Below are positions 28,631-38,635 of a stretch of 64,000 bases of DNA, piece by piece. The translations under genes and the position numbers were made by a program. The stretch comes from Phenylobacterium sp. (lineage in GTDB: Bacteria > Pseudomonadota > Alphaproteobacteria > Caulobacterales > Caulobacteraceae), in assembly GCF_004799515.1 (NCBI RefSeq), contig NZ_SSMX01000054.1, positions 62,001-126,000 on the forward strand, in the 5' to 3' direction. Within the stretch, counting starts at the first letter, position 1. Each line of letters opens with the position of its first letter. The notes beneath the pieces are model-generated. The model saw only the letters and a list, made by a program, of their open reading frames with translations. It was not told where the DNA came from and ran no database searches.

Positions 28631-29089
28631 CTAAATACGCCTCTTGTGCGCCGCGTCAAAGAGGGTCAGCGCGCGACTGAGTTTCGCAGGCGCCGACGGT
28701 TCGCGGGGATCGATCTCGATCCGCGGCAGGGACACCCCGCAGATTCGCGTCTCCGCCGGGTCCGGCAGCCGCTCCGGCGTCCCGCAGCGGGCGGCCAGCG
28801 CCACCCGCGCCAACGGCAGGGCGTCCACGCGCACCACGTCAAGGCCGCGCACCTCGATTAGGCCCTCCAGGGCCGGCGGCGCACGGCCGAACAGGCGGTT
28901 CCCGACCGCCCAGAGCGCCACCCGGTCGTCGGCCACCAGCCGGAAACCCCGATCGAGGGCCCGGAGCGCCAGGTCGCTCTTGCCCGCCCCGGACGGCCCC
29001 TCGATCAGCACACCCAGCCAGACGCCGCCCAACCGCCGGGCGATCAGGCCGGCATGCCGAATCTCGCCGCCAGTTCCCGCCCCGGCCAA
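28631..29089 (-). CDS. hprK: HPr kinase/phosphorylase, short alphaproteobacterial form
   Basis: Phosphorylates and dephosphorylates the regulatory serine of HPr. At 152 residues it is the short type that contains only the C-terminal kinase domain. Walker A is EGPSGAGKSDLALRAL (30-45), followed by VADDRVALW and the signature LEGLIEVRGLDVVRVD. The start is TTG 29089, four bases after the chvG stop, with GAAGGG upstream; no ATG is available before Walker A. Position between chvG and EIIA is the conserved alphaproteobacterial arrangement. Confidence 0.92.
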   Translation of the reverse strand: MAGAGTGGEIRHAGLIARRLGGVWLGVLIEGPSGAGKSDLALRALDRGFRLVADDRVALWAVGNRLFGRAPPALEGLIEVRGLDVVRVDALPLARVALAARCGTPERLPDPAETRICGVSLPRIEIDPREPSAPAKLSRALTLFDAAHKRRI

Positions 29090-29093
29090 GGCG

Positions 29094-30719
29094 TCAGCCC
29101 TTCGCTTCCGGCAGGAAGAGCAGGAAGATCGCCCCGATCACCTTGCCATCGACGATGCGGTTCTGGGCCTTCAGCGTCCCGCCATGCGCCTCGACGATCT
29201 GGCGGGCGATGGAGAGGCCAAGGCCCGAGTTGCCACCGAAGGCCGTACCCTTGGGCCGCGAGGTGTAGAAGCGCTCGAACACCGTCTCCAGGTTCTCCGG
29301 CGGGATGCCCGGGCCGGAATCCGACACCGTGGCGATCACCCGCCCCACGGCGCGCTGCAGGGCGACAACCACCTGGCCGCCCGGCGGCGAGAAGGAGCGG
29401 GCGTTGTCGATCAGGTTGCGGAACACCTGACCCAGCGGGCCTTCGCGGCCCTGCACCATCACCGGGTCGATCACGCCCGGCTTGTGGAAGACCACCGTGA
29501 CGTCCCCCGGCTTGGCGGTCGCCTGGTAGAGGCCGACGATATCGCCGATCAGCCGCTCGACGTCGAAGGGCTTGGGCGCATCGCGCGACAGCTCGGCGTC
29601 GAGGCGCGAGGCGTTGGAGATGTCGGTGACCAGCCGGTCCAGCCGCTGGACGTCGTTCTTCAGGATGCGCAACAGCCGTTCCCGCGCGGTGGAATCGCCT
29701 ACCAGCTCCAGGGTCTCCACCGCCGAACGCAGGGAGGTGAGCGGGTTCTTGATCTCGTGCGCCACGTCGGCGGCGAAGCTCTCGATGGCGTCCATCCGCT
29801 CGCTCAGCGAGCGGGTCATGGCCTCCAGGCTGCGCGTGAGGTCGCCGAGCTCGTCGCGGCGGCCGGCCAGGTCGGGCAGCGAGATCGCCCGCGCGCCCGC
29901 CAACCGCACCCGGTCGGCGGCCCGCGCCAGGCGCAGCACCGGCTGGGCGATCAACTGGGTCAGCAGCACCGAGGACGCCAGCGCCACTGCCACGTCGATC
30001 AGGATGAACGGGATCAGCGCCTGGCGCTCGCGCGCGATGATCGCGTCGACGTCGTTGGCCTCCAGGGTGAGCACCCCCAGCACCGCGCGGACGTGCTGGA
30101 TGGGGATGGAGACCGACACCACCCGGCGGCCTTCCTCGTCGCGGCGCAGGCCCGCCACGTGCTGGCCGTGCAGGGCGCGCATGACCTCGGCCTGCAGCGC
30201 CGCGCGCGCCTGGCCGCGGCCCATGTCCTGCGGCGGCGGCCGGCCCAGGGACAGCCCCTGGGTCAGACCCTGGCCGGCGCGGGCGCGGGCCGGCGGCAGG
30301 GTCCGCTCCTCCACCCGGTCGGCGACCACGTCGCTGTCGGCCAATGGCTGGCCCTGGGCGTCGAACAGCCGGGCGCGCTGGGCCTTGGGATTGGCCAGCA
30401 TCTGCAGGGTGAGGCTGGCGTAGCTGGGGTCCATGGCCGGCTGCGGCTCGCCCTCGGTGGCCGCCTGGTCGATGATCGCCGCCATCAGCTCGCCCTGGGT
30501 GGTCAGGCTGTCGATGCGCGCGTTGATCAGGCCCTGGCGGCGGGCGTCCAGCACCAGCACCCCGGCGATCAGCACCGCCAGGCCCACGAGGTTCAGCGCG
30601 AAGATCAGGCCGCCAAGCCGCGACCCCGGGAATCTGATCCAGGTCGGCCGGGCGCGCCGGCTTTCCGATGGCGCCCCCGCCTCGGGCTTAGGTTTCGCGG
30701 TAGCGGTAGCCGACGCCAT
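29094..30719 (-). CDS. chvG: sensor histidine kinase ChvG
   Basis: Membrane sensor of the ChvG/ChvI (ExoS/ChvI) system, 541 residues. Membrane helices lie at about 35-58 and 237-258, with a periplasmic domain of about 175 residues between. A HAMP domain follows, then the phospho-acceptor H321 in [20 protein letters not shown], the N box [10 protein letters not shown] and the [34 protein letters not shown]-lid motifs. ATG 30719 lies within the end of chvI (32-base overlap). In related bacteria the system responds to acid and envelope stress. Its genes run straight into hprK. Confidence 0.93.
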   Translation of the reverse strand: MASATATAKPKPEAGAPSESRRARPTWIRFPGSRLGGLIFALNLVGLAVLIAGVLVLDARRQGLINARIDSLTTQGELMAAIIDQAATEGEPQPAMDPSYASLTLQMLANPKAQRARLFDAQGQPLADSDVVADRVEERTLPPARARAGQGLTQGLSLGRPPPQDMGRGQARAALQAEVMRALHGQHVAGLRRDEEGRRVVSVSIPIQHVRAVLGVLTLEANDVDAIIARERQALIPFILIDVAVALASSVLLTQLIAQPVLRLARAADRVRLAGARAISLPDLAGRRDELGDLTRSLEAMTRSLSERMDAIESFAADVAHEIKNPLTSLRSAVETLELVGDSTARERLLRILKNDVQRLDRLVTDISNASRLDAELSRDAPKPFDVERLIGDIVGLYQATAKPGDVTVVFHKPGVIDPVMVQGREGPLGQVFRNLIDNARSFSPPGGQVVVALQRAVGRVIATVSDSGPGIPPENLETVFERFYTSRPKGTAFGGNSGLGLSIARQIVEAHGGTLKAQNRIVDGKVIGAIFLLFLPEAKG

Positions 30720-31401
30720 AGAGGGTTTCGATCGCGTCGAACTCAGGGTCCACATCGCGGAACTTCTTACGCATGCGCTTGATGTGGCTGTCGATGGTGC
30801 GGTCGTCCACATAGACCTGATCGTCGTAGGCCGCGTCCATCAGGTTATCGCGGCTCTTCACGAAGCCGGGCCGTTGCGCCAGCGACTGCAGCAGCAGGAA
30901 CTCGGTCACCGTCAGCTTCACCGGCTTGCCGTCCCACAGGCAGTCGTGGCGAGCCGGGTCGAGGGTCAGCTTGCCGCGCTTGATGGCGCGCGTGCCCTCC
31001 GCGCCCGCCTGGGCCGGAGCCTGCGGCTCCTCGCCCTCGACGCCGGCGCGGCGCAGCACCGCCTTCACCCGCTCGATGAGCAGGCGCTGGCTGAACGGCT
31101 TGTGCATGTAATCGTCGGCGCCCAGGTTGAAGCCCAGGATCTCGTCGATCTCCTCGTCCTTGGAGGTGAGGATGATCACCGGCATGTCGGAGGTCCGGCG
31201 CAGCCTGCGCAGCACCTCCATGCCGTCCATGCGCGGCATCTTCACGTCGAGGATGGCCAGGTCCGGCGGCTCGTTCTCGAGCGCGGCGAGGCCTGAAGCG
31301 CCGTCAAAATAGGCCTTCACGGTGTGGCCATGGCTTTCCAGCGCCAGGCTGACCGAGGTGACGATGTTCTCGTCGTCATCCACCAGGGTGATCTTGGCCA
31401 T
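30688..31401 (-). CDS. chvI: response regulator ChvI, OmpR family
   Basis: A 237-residue response regulator. The receiver has the acidic pocket VDDD and phospho-acceptor D52 in [12 protein letters not shown], plus [10 protein letters not shown] and the lysine of YMHKPFSQ. The C-terminal OmpR winged helix includes [19 protein letters not shown] and [14 protein letters not shown]. The protein is very close to alphaproteobacterial ChvI in the N-terminal [23 protein letters not shown] 31401 has GGAG 12 bases upstream. It is the first gene of the operon and divergent from the unknown gene at 31593. Confidence 0.95.
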   Translation of the reverse strand: MAKITLVDDDENIVTSVSLALESHGHTVKAYFDGASGLAALENEPPDLAILDVKMPRMDGMEVLRRLRRTSDMPVIILTSKDEEIDEILGFNLGADDYMHKPFSQRLLIERVKAVLRRAGVEGEEPQAPAQAGAEGTRAIKRGKLTLDPARHDCLWDGKPVKLTVTEFLLLQSLAQRPGFVKSRDNLMDAAYDDQVYVDDRTIDSHIKRMRKKFRDVDPEFDAIETLYGVGYRYRET

Positions 31402-31497
31402 CGGGGTCGCAGGTCTCCTCAAGTCTTCGGCGGGGCCGTCAGGTCATTGCGCCGTCTTCGGCGAAGCTAGTCATACCGCACCGTGGCCTCAATGGGG

Positions 31498-31516
31498 CGA
31501 TATCGTTTCTCGATAT
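31498..31516. promoter_or_regulatory. direct repeat between chvI and the unknown gene
   Basis: CGATAT occurs twice with starts 13 bases apart (31498 and 31511) in the 191-base divergent space. OmpR-family regulators usually bind direct repeats spaced near one DNA turn, so this might be a ChvI site; the spacing is a little long and there is no second example here. Confidence 0.25.
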
Positions 31517-31592
31517 TTCGACCCACGATTAGCGCGGTCAATCGGACCTTAAAGCTTCGCCCCTAGCTTCCGGTTCACTGGAGAGCGCCTGA

Positions 31593-33299
31593 ATGCCCAC
31601 CGCCAACGTCCATTTCGAGGTCTTCGTCCGCCGCTATCCGGACTCGAGCTGGGCCCTGAAAACCGCCACCGACGTGCGCGAAACCGCTCTCGACGAGGCC
31701 AACGACATCATGCGCCGCGGCCAGGCCGCCGCCGTCAGGGTGATGCGCGAAATCCTGGATCCGGCCACCGGCGAGTTCCAGTCCCTGACCATCCTGTCCC
31801 TGGGCGTCCCCGAACAGCGGCGCAAGATCCGCGCGCCGGAGCCCACCGAGCCGCTCTGCGTCTCGCCGCAGGACCTCTACACCTGCCACGCCCGCGAGCG
31901 TATCGGCCGTCTGCTCGAGACTTGGCTGGAGCGCCACGAAGCGACTCCCTTCGAACTGCTGCACCGCCCGGACCTCGTCGAGCAGCTGGAGGCCAGCGGC
32001 GTCGAGATCGCCCACGCCGTCCAGAAGATCGCCACGCCGGAGGCTCATTCGCGGGGCTCGACCGTCGCGGAGATGACCGCCGTCTTCAAGAGCCTGAGCG
32101 AGCGGGCCATCGAGCGGCTGATGCGCGATGCGCGCAAGGGCCTGCCGCAGGTGACGCCGGAGACCTTCGCCAAGACCGCCCAGCACCTCGTCAGAGACCC
32201 GGAGGGCGCCTACCGCCTGGGCTGCGCGGTGGCCGCCAGCCTCGCGCCCGGCGAGAGCTGGAGCGAGAAGGTCGGCCTGCTGCTCGACCTCGCCGACAAG
32301 GCGCCGGAGCAGGGCGCGGCGCGGACCCTGGCGCTGGCGGTGATCGCCGAGCCGCTGGAGGAGATCGTCCGCCACGAGAAGGGCCTCGACAACGTCGTGG
32401 GCGGAAGCCTCGACCTCGGCGGGCGGCTGGCGGCCATGAGCCGGCTGGCCGCCGCCGACGTGGTCGACCAGCTGGTCAAGCTCGAACCCTCCGTCGCCAA
32501 GGTCATGCCGGAGCTGTCGGCCCGCGCCAAGCGGCTGGCCAAGTGGCTGAACTGCGAGGATTTCACCGGGGTGCGCGCCGCCATCGGCCAGCGCATCCTG
32601 CGCGACCTGGGCGGCCAGCGCCGCCTGCGCCCCACCGACCCGGTGAGCGAGATCGACGTGATCCGCGGCCTGGCCATGGCGCTCACCGCCGCTTCGGGCA
32701 AGCTCCTGCCGCTGGATCAGGTGCAGGCCGCCTTCGGGGCGCGCTCCAAGATGCTGGTCGCCCGCGACTTCGTGGAGGTCTACCTCGGCGAGGACAACGA
32801 GGTGCAGGACGAGGCTGAGGCGCTGATCTGGCTGACCGAGAACATCATCGGCGCGGCCAACAAGCGCGAGGCGGGCCGTTGGCTCTCCTCGCTGATCTTC
32901 AGCCTGCGCTTCGAGCGCGAAAACCGCGAGACGCACCATCCAGCGCCGCGCCTGGCGGGGCTGGCCAAGCTGCAGCGCGCCGTCGCCCGCTGCGGCCTGA
33001 TCGAGGAGGCTTACCGGCCGATCCAACTCAAGCTGGGCGAGATCGGCGACATGGTCGAAGCCGACGCCCGGCTGGTCGCCTCGACCGCCCAGGCCTCAAC
33101 CCCGGCGCTCAGCCGCCTCACCGCCCTCTTGAAGATCGCCAGCGGTGAGACCTGCCCGCTCGGCCCCGCCGCCGACCGCGCCCGCGCCGAAGCCCTGAAG
33201 CTCGCCCGCGCCCCCGACACCCGCGCCGAACTCACCACGGCGCCGGACCAGGTGGATGCGATCCGCGACCTGCTGAAGCACGCGGCATTGGCGGCCTAG
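31593..33299 (+). CDS. unknown 568-residue helical repeat-like protein
   Basis: A 568-residue protein with no signal peptide, membrane segment or recognised catalytic motif. The first 65 residues look like a compact beta/alpha unit (VHFEVFVRRYPDSSWALKTA, then DIMRRGQAAAVRVMREILDP, and SLTILSLG). The rest is almost all helix with many Ala and Leu residues, resembling alpha-solenoid or armadillo-like proteins, for example ALALAVIAEPLEEIVRHEKG and WLSSLIFSLRFE. ATG 31593 has GGAG nine bases upstream. Base composition is like its neighbours. It is divergent from chvI, with which it may share a regulatory region. Confidence 0.8.
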   Translation: MPTANVHFEVFVRRYPDSSWALKTATDVRETALDEANDIMRRGQAAAVRVMREILDPATGEFQSLTILSLGVPEQRRKIRAPEPTEPLCVSPQDLYTCHARERIGRLLETWLERHEATPFELLHRPDLVEQLEASGVEIAHAVQKIATPEAHSRGSTVAEMTAVFKSLSERAIERLMRDARKGLPQVTPETFAKTAQHLVRDPEGAYRLGCAVAASLAPGESWSEKVGLLLDLADKAPEQGAARTLALAVIAEPLEEIVRHEKGLDNVVGGSLDLGGRLAAMSRLAAADVVDQLVKLEPSVAKVMPELSARAKRLAKWLNCEDFTGVRAAIGQRILRDLGGQRRLRPTDPVSEIDVIRGLAMALTAASGKLLPLDQVQAAFGARSKMLVARDFVEVYLGEDNEVQDEAEALIWLTENIIGAANKREAGRWLSSLIFSLRFERENRETHHPAPRLAGLAKLQRAVARCGLIEEAYRPIQLKLGEIGDMVEADARLVASTAQASTPALSRLTALLKIASGETCPLGPAADRARAEALKLARAPDTRAELTTAPDQVDAIRDLLKHAALAA

Positions 33300-34459
33300 A
33301 GCCCCAGCACCGCCCGCAACGCCTCGGCCACTCGCCCGACGTCCGCGTCGGCCATCCCCGGATAGAGCGGCAGGCTCAGGCATCGTGCGTACCAGGCCTC
33401 CGCGCCCGGCAGGTCCAGCGCGCCGTACCGCGCGCGGTAATACGGCTGGCGGTGGACGGGGATGTAGTGGACCTGCGTTCCGACCCCGTGTTCGCGCAGG
33501 CGCTCGACCACCTCGCGGCGGGTCAGGCCCACGGCTTCGAAATCGATCAGCACGCACATCAGGTGCAGCACCGGGTCGCTCCAGGCGGGCCGCGCGGCGA
33601 CCTGGACCACCGGCGCGAGGGGCGCGAGGGCCGCGTCATAGGCCTTGGCCAGCGCGCGGCGGCGGGCGGCGAACCTCGGCAGCTTCTTCAGCTGCGAGAG
33701 GCCGAGCGCGCAGAGGATGTCCGGCAGGCGGTAGTTGAAGCCGGGCTCCGGCATCTCGTACCACCAGGGATCGGCGCCTTCCGGGCGGACCATGCCGTGG
33801 CTGCGCATCGTCCGCAGGCGCTCGGCGAGGGCCGGGTCGTTGGTGGTGACCATGCCGCCCTCGCCGGTGGCGATAGTCTTCACCGGGTGGAACGAGAAGG
33901 TGGCCATGGCCGCGTGGCGCACGTCGCCCACCCGCTCAGCCACATTGCCGAAGCTCATGGTCGTGCCGAGCGCGTGCGGCGCGTCCTCCACCAGCACCGC
34001 CCCGGCCTCGCCCGCCAGGGCGGCTAGTTCGGGCAGGTTGGCCGCGTCGCCGCGCAGGTGCACCGGCAGGACCGCGCGCAGGCGCCGTTCGCCGACCCGC
34101 GTCAGGGCCTCGGCGAGGGTGTCCGGCGTCATCAGGCCGCTTTGCGGATCGACGTCGGCGAACACCACCTCAGCGCCCACGTAACGGGCACAGTTCGCCG
34201 TGGCGAGGAATGTGATCGACGGGGCTATCACCGCCTCGCCGGGCCCTATGTCCAGCGCCAGCATGGCGAGGTGCAGGGCCGCGGTGCCGTTGGCGCAGGC
34301 CACCGTGTGACGCGCGCCCACCGTCTCGGCGAAGGCGGCCTCGAAGGCGGCGACCATCGGGCCAGTGGTCAGGAAGTCGGCCCGTAACGCTTCGACGACA
34401 GCCGCAACGTCGTCGTCCTCAATGGTCTGGCGGCCATAGGGGAGCACCGGGCCCGCCAT
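33296..34459 (-). CDS. pseC: UDP-4-amino-4,6-dideoxy-AltNAc transaminase (pseudaminic acid pathway)
   Basis: A 387-residue DegT/DnrJ/EryC1/StrS-family PLP aminotransferase. The PLP lysine is K194 in FSFHPVKTIATGEGG. ANGTAALHLAMLAL, IAPSITFLATANC and VEDAPHALG are typical sugar-aminotransferase motifs. PseC performs the second step towards pseudaminic acid, used to glycosylate flagellin or surface polysaccharide. ATG 34459 is one base past the pseB stop. The remaining pathway genes (pseF, G, H, I) are not in the window. Confidence 0.9.
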   Translation of the reverse strand: MAGPVLPYGRQTIEDDDVAAVVEALRADFLTTGPMVAAFEAAFAETVGARHTVACANGTAALHLAMLALDIGPGEAVIAPSITFLATANCARYVGAEVVFADVDPQSGLMTPDTLAEALTRVGERRLRAVLPVHLRGDAANLPELAALAGEAGAVLVEDAPHALGTTMSFGNVAERVGDVRHAAMATFSFHPVKTIATGEGGMVTTNDPALAERLRTMRSHGMVRPEGADPWWYEMPEPGFNYRLPDILCALGLSQLKKLPRFAARRRALAKAYDAALAPLAPVVQVAARPAWSDPVLHLMCVLIDFEAVGLTRREVVERLREHGVGTQVHYIPVHRQPYYRARYGALDLPGAEAWYARCLSLPLYPGMADADVGRVAEALRAVLGL

Positions 34460-34460
34460 C

Positions 34461-35570
<1,110 letters not shown>

Positions 35571-35597
35571 CTAACCATAAATCGGATAGGTCGGGCC

Positions 35598-35999
35598 ATG
35601 CGCCGCCGCGATCTCTTAGCCGTCCTAGCCCTGGCCTCAATCGCTCCCGCGCGAGCCCTCGCCGAGGACAAGAACAAGAAGAAGAAGTCCGGCGGCGAGA
35701 ACTACATCCCCATCGACCCGATCACCGGCACCACCAACAAGGGCGGCGGCCGGCGCGGCGTGCTGAGCGTCGACTGCGGCCTGCAGATCGACGATCCGAA
35801 GCTGCGGGAATACGCCGAACAGTCCATGCCCCGCCTGCGCGCGGCCTACGTCCAGTCGATGCAGACCTACGCCGCGGGCCTGGCCCCGGGCGCCGAGCCC
35901 AACATCGACTTCATCGTCCAGGCGCTGCAGCGCCAGACCGACCTGGTGCTGAAACGCCCCGGCGCGAAGCTGCTGATGGGCGCGGTGGTGGTGAACTGA
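35598..35999 (+). CDS. exported protein of unknown function
   Basis: A 133-residue protein starting MRRRDLLAVLALASIAPARA, a signal peptide with a twin-arginine-like start, followed by a lysine-rich stretch (EDKNKKKKSGG) and a domain of about 95 residues: YIPIDPITGTTNKGGGRRG, LSVDCGLQIDDPKLREYAEQ and a hydrophobic end. It resembles small periplasmic proteins conserved in Caulobacterales, but I do not know a function. It is divergent from pseB over 87 bases. It converges on the dehydrogenase gene at 36000 with no gap. Confidence 0.75.
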   Translation: MRRRDLLAVLALASIAPARALAEDKNKKKKSGGENYIPIDPITGTTNKGGGRRGVLSVDCGLQIDDPKLREYAEQSMPRLRAAYVQSMQTYAAGLAPGAEPNIDFIVQALQRQTDLVLKRPGAKLLMGAVVVN

Positions 36000-36776
36000 T
36001 CACATCGCGGAGATGCCGCCGTCGAGCTTCAGCTCGGCGCCGGTCATGAACTTGCTCTCGTCGGAGGCCAGGTAGAGGCAGGCGTTGGCGATGTCGTCCG
36101 GCTCGCCGATGTGGCCGAGCGGCACCTGGCGGCCAAGCTTGGCTTCGGCCTCCTCCTTGCCGAACCGCTGGCGCAGCGGGTCGAGGATCGGGGTGTCGAT
36201 GAAGGTCGGGTGGATCGAGTTGGAGCGGATATCCAGCCCCTGCTTGGCGCAGTGCAGCGCGATGCCCTTGGACAGCAGCCAGACCGCCGCCTTCGAGGCG
36301 TTGTAGGACGGCGAGTTGTGGGCCGCGATCAGGCCGGCGATCGAGGAGATGTTGACGATCGAACCCGGCTGATGGGCGCGCATGTACTTCAGCGCATGCT
36401 TGGTCCCGAGGAACACCGAGTCGACGTTGACGCTCATCACCGTCTTCCAGTCCTCCAGGGTCAGGCTCTCGATGTCGCCGCCGCGGCTGATGCCGGCGTT
36501 GTTGACCAGCACCGAGATGCCGCCCATGGCCTCGTCGGCCTCCTCCAGGGCGAAGACCCATTGCTCCTCCTTGGTGACGTCCAGCGGGAAGGCGAAGGCC
36601 GCGCCCTCGCCATGCTCGGCGTTGATCTCGGCGGCCACGGCCTTGGCGCCGTCCAGGTTGATGTCGGCGAGGCTGACCTTCGCGCCCTCGGCCGCCAGCT
36701 TGCGCGCCATGGCCGCGCCCAGCCCCTGCGCCCCGCCGGTGATAAAGGCCTTCTTGCCCGCGACCCGTCCTGGCAT
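36000..36776 (-). CDS. short-chain dehydrogenase/reductase
   Basis: A 258-residue classical SDR. The cofactor loop is TGGAQGLGAAMA (13-24), with D38 after the second strand suggesting NAD preference. NNAG is at 92-95 and the catalytic set is S145, Y158 and K162 (YNASK). The C-terminus KFMTGAELKLDGGISAM is typical. Substrate cannot be assigned; steroid, cyclohexanol and 3-oxoacyl reductases are all in this family. Confidence 0.92.
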   Translation of the reverse strand: MPGRVAGKKAFITGGAQGLGAAMARKLAAEGAKVSLADINLDGAKAVAAEINAEHGEGAAFAFPLDVTKEEQWVFALEEADEAMGGISVLVNNAGISRGGDIESLTLEDWKTVMSVNVDSVFLGTKHALKYMRAHQPGSIVNISSIAGLIAAHNSPSYNASKAAVWLLSKGIALHCAKQGLDIRSNSIHPTFIDTPILDPLRQRFGKEEAEAKLGRQVPLGHIGEPDDIANACLYLASDESKFMTGAELKLDGGISAM

Positions 36777-36835
36777 CTGGATACTCCCGTCTTTTCTGAT
36801 GTCCGCCCGGCGGCGTCTTCAGACGCCCTCCCGGC

Positions 36836-36977
36836 CATAATTCTCATGGATGATGCGAGCCTTTGGGTCCGGGCAAGTCAAGGACCGGCCTTTGGCCGGC
36901 CGCACCGCGGCGCGCCTTGGAGGCGCGTCCTTGAGTTGCCCGGACCCAAAGGCAAACTGGCCGTCATGAGATTTGAG
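36836..36977 (+). repeat. structured palindromic element, copy 2 (142 nt)
   Basis: Sits in the gene-free stretch 36777-37140. Outer arms: 36836-36849 and 36964-36977 (TCTCATGG against TCATGAGA, less perfect further out). Internal loop: ATGATGCGA left, AAACTGGCCG right. Main stem: 36859-36885 with 36927-36953, 27 positions, again with a single G-G mismatch. Apical hairpins abut: 36886-36898 (CGGCC-TTT-GGCCG), 36899-36911 (GCCGC-ACC-GCGGC) and 36912-36926 (GCGCCT-TGG-AGGCGC, one pair longer than in the other copies). Left flank TCTTCAGACGCC and right flank CCACAGCC continue the similarity to copies 1 and 3. Confidence 0.92.
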
Positions 36978-37009
36978 CCACAGCCTGCCGAATGTTGTTT
37001 TCCTAAACC

Positions 37010-37121
37010 GTCATCCTCCGGTCAGCCGCCAGGCTAATCCGGGGGACCGAAATTAAAGCGCAGGATGGGGCGAGGCCGCTGGGATTCCCCGGATCGCGTC
37101 TCCGCGCGACCGGAGGATGAC
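37010..37121. repeat. palindromic intergenic repeat with 14-bp ends
   Basis: GTCATCCTCCGGTC (37010-37023) and its exact reverse complement (37108-37121) enclose 84 bases. Inside, ATCCGGGG (37037-37044) and the reverse-complementary CCCCGGAT (37087-37094) form a second stem. It lies 32 bases after copy 2 of the structured element and fills most of the rest of the gap before phhB. No open reading frame in this gap is credible. Confidence 0.7.
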
Positions 37122-37140
37122 AGCCTGGCCGTCGGCGGGG

Positions 37141-37527
37141 CTACTTCTTCGGCGGCTTCTTCCCGAACCGCTCGGCCGCGCCTGGTGGAAGTTTCGGCCT
37201 GGGCCGTTTCGGTCGCGGCGGATCGACGGCCCCGCACTGCAAGGCCGCCGTGTCGACGAACTTCGCCATCGCCACATCCAGCTCGGTCACCCCGCCCGCA
37301 TCGTGCGTCGTCAACACGATGTCCACCTTGCTGTAGACGTTACTCCATTCCGGATGGTGGTCGAGCTTCTCGGCCTGCATGGCCACACGGCTCATGAAGC
37401 CGAAGGCGCGGCTGAAATCGCCGAACACCACCTGACGCTGGATCGCATCCCGCTCGCCCGGCGCGGCGCTCCACACCGGCAGCTGCTCCAGGACCGACGC
37501 CAGCGGTAGCTTCTTCGGCCGGCTCAC
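37141..37527 (-). CDS. phhB: 4a-hydroxytetrahydrobiopterin dehydratase
   Basis: Pterin-4a-carbinolamine dehydratase, which recycles the pterin cofactor after phenylalanine hydroxylation; 128 residues. The active-site signature is [20 protein letters not shown] followed by GGVTELD, with the paired histidines and the last histidine all present. The protein carries an unusual basic, proline-rich C-terminal tail of about 25 residues ([14 protein letters not shown]). The GTG at 37527 overlaps the stop of the HAD gene as GTGA. No phenylalanine hydroxylase gene is nearby. Confidence 0.92.
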   Translation of the reverse strand: MSRPKKLPLASVLEQLPVWSAAPGERDAIQRQVVFGDFSRAFGFMSRVAMQAEKLDHHPEWSNVYSKVDIVLTTHDAGGVTELDVAMAKFVDTAALQCGAVDPPRPKRPRPKLPPGAAERFGKKPPKK

Positions 37528-38183
37528 GCGACCGCCTCCGCGTCGAACGTCAGCCCCGTGGCGTCGGAGAGCTCGGCGAGGGTCTGGTCGACGTCCACCA
37601 CCTTGATCGCCCGCATGCCGAGCGCGGCGGCCGGCTTGCAGTTGATGCCGAGGTCGTCGAGGTAGACGCAGGCCCCGGGCTCCACGGCCAGCAGCTCGCA
37701 CATCATCAGGTAGATTCTCGGGTCCGGCTTGCGGACGCCCGCCTTGGAGCTTTCGATGATGGCGTCGAACAGCGGCATCACCTGGCCCATGGCCCCGGCG
37801 GCGCGCTGGCCCTCGTCCTGGCCGGGCGAGTGCATGGAGACCACGTTGTTGGTGATGCAGCCCACCTTGAAGCGGGCCTTGCAGGCCTTTAGCGCCGCCA
37901 CCATCCGCGGCCTGAGCTCCCCCGACAGCAAGGGCAGAACGTCGCGGCCCGCCACCGGATGACCGAGCGCCGTGGATTCTTCCAGGAACTTGGCGTCGAA
38001 GCCCGCGGTGTCGATCTCGTTGCGCTCGAACAGGGCCCAGGCGTTGTCGTCCGGATCGGCGGAATTGACCCGTCGGATCAGGTCCTTCGGCAGTCCGTGC
38101 GCAGCCTCGAAGCGGTTGAAGGCCTCGAAGGGCGAAGAGGTGAACACCCCGCCGAAATCCCAGATCACCGCCTCGACAGCCAT
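37524..38183 (-). CDS. HAD-family hydrolase
   Basis: A 219-residue haloacid dehalogenase-like phosphatase of subfamily IA. The nucleophile is D9 in [10 protein letters not shown]; the second aspartate position of the usual DxD is glycine, as in the soluble epoxide hydrolase N-terminal/acyl-CoA dehydrogenase-10 branch. GCITNN supplies the threonine motif, [17 protein letters not shown] the lysine motif and [14 protein letters not shown] the acidic motif. Start ATG 38183 is set by the strand [11 protein letters not shown]. It overlaps phhB by four bases. Confidence 0.9.
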   Translation of the reverse strand: MAVEAVIWDFGGVFTSSPFEAFNRFEAAHGLPKDLIRRVNSADPDDNAWALFERNEIDTAGFDAKFLEESTALGHPVAGRDVLPLLSGELRPRMVAALKACKARFKVGCITNNVVSMHSPGQDEGQRAAGAMGQVMPLFDAIIESSKAGVRKPDPRIYLMMCELLAVEPGACVYLDDLGINCKPAAALGMRAIKVVDVDQTLAELSDATGLTFDAEAVA

Positions 38184-38257
38184 CGTCCGCACATCCTGCT
38201 TCACCCTGAGGCGGCGGACGCTAGAGAGGCGGACGCGGACGTGCAAGTAAGGGCGCG

Positions 38258-38635
38258 ATGCGTCCGCTGTTCGACCTCCTGGCCCGCCAGCCCCGGCCCT
38301 TCCGCCTGGGCCTGTTCGGGCTGGCCTGCCTGATCCTGCTCTACATCACGCTGGCGCCCGGCAAGGACGTCCCGGGCGTCGGGCTCGTCTGGGACAAGGC
38401 CGAGCACGCCACCGCCTGGGCGGTGCTCACCGGCGCGGGCCTCCTGCTCTCGACCCGGCGGCGCTGGGCGATCGGCGTCTTCGCCTTCCTCTTCGGCGCG
38501 GCGGTCGAGGTGCTGCAGGCGGTGATGCCCTTCGGCCGCGATGGCGACATCCTCGACCTCACCGCCGACACCGTGGGCGTCGCCGCCGCCTACCTTGTCT
38601 GGTTCGGCCTGCGCCGGCTGGGCTGGGTCAGATGA
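38258..38635 (+). CDS. VanZ-family membrane protein
   Basis: A 125-residue inner-membrane protein with four hydrophobic segments. The VanZ-like features are WDKAEHATAWAVLTGAGLLL (with the conserved K-x-x-H) and GAAVEVLQAVMPFGRDGDIL followed by DLTADTVG, the conserved acidic block. VanZ homologues affect teicoplanin resistance in Gram-positives, but their molecular role is unclear and here probably general envelope-related. The stop overlaps the next start by four bases. Confidence 0.9.
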   Translation: MRPLFDLLARQPRPFRLGLFGLACLILLYITLAPGKDVPGVGLVWDKAEHATAWAVLTGAGLLLSTRRRWAIGVFAFLFGAAVEVLQAVMPFGRDGDILDLTADTVGVAAAYLVWFGLRRLGWVR

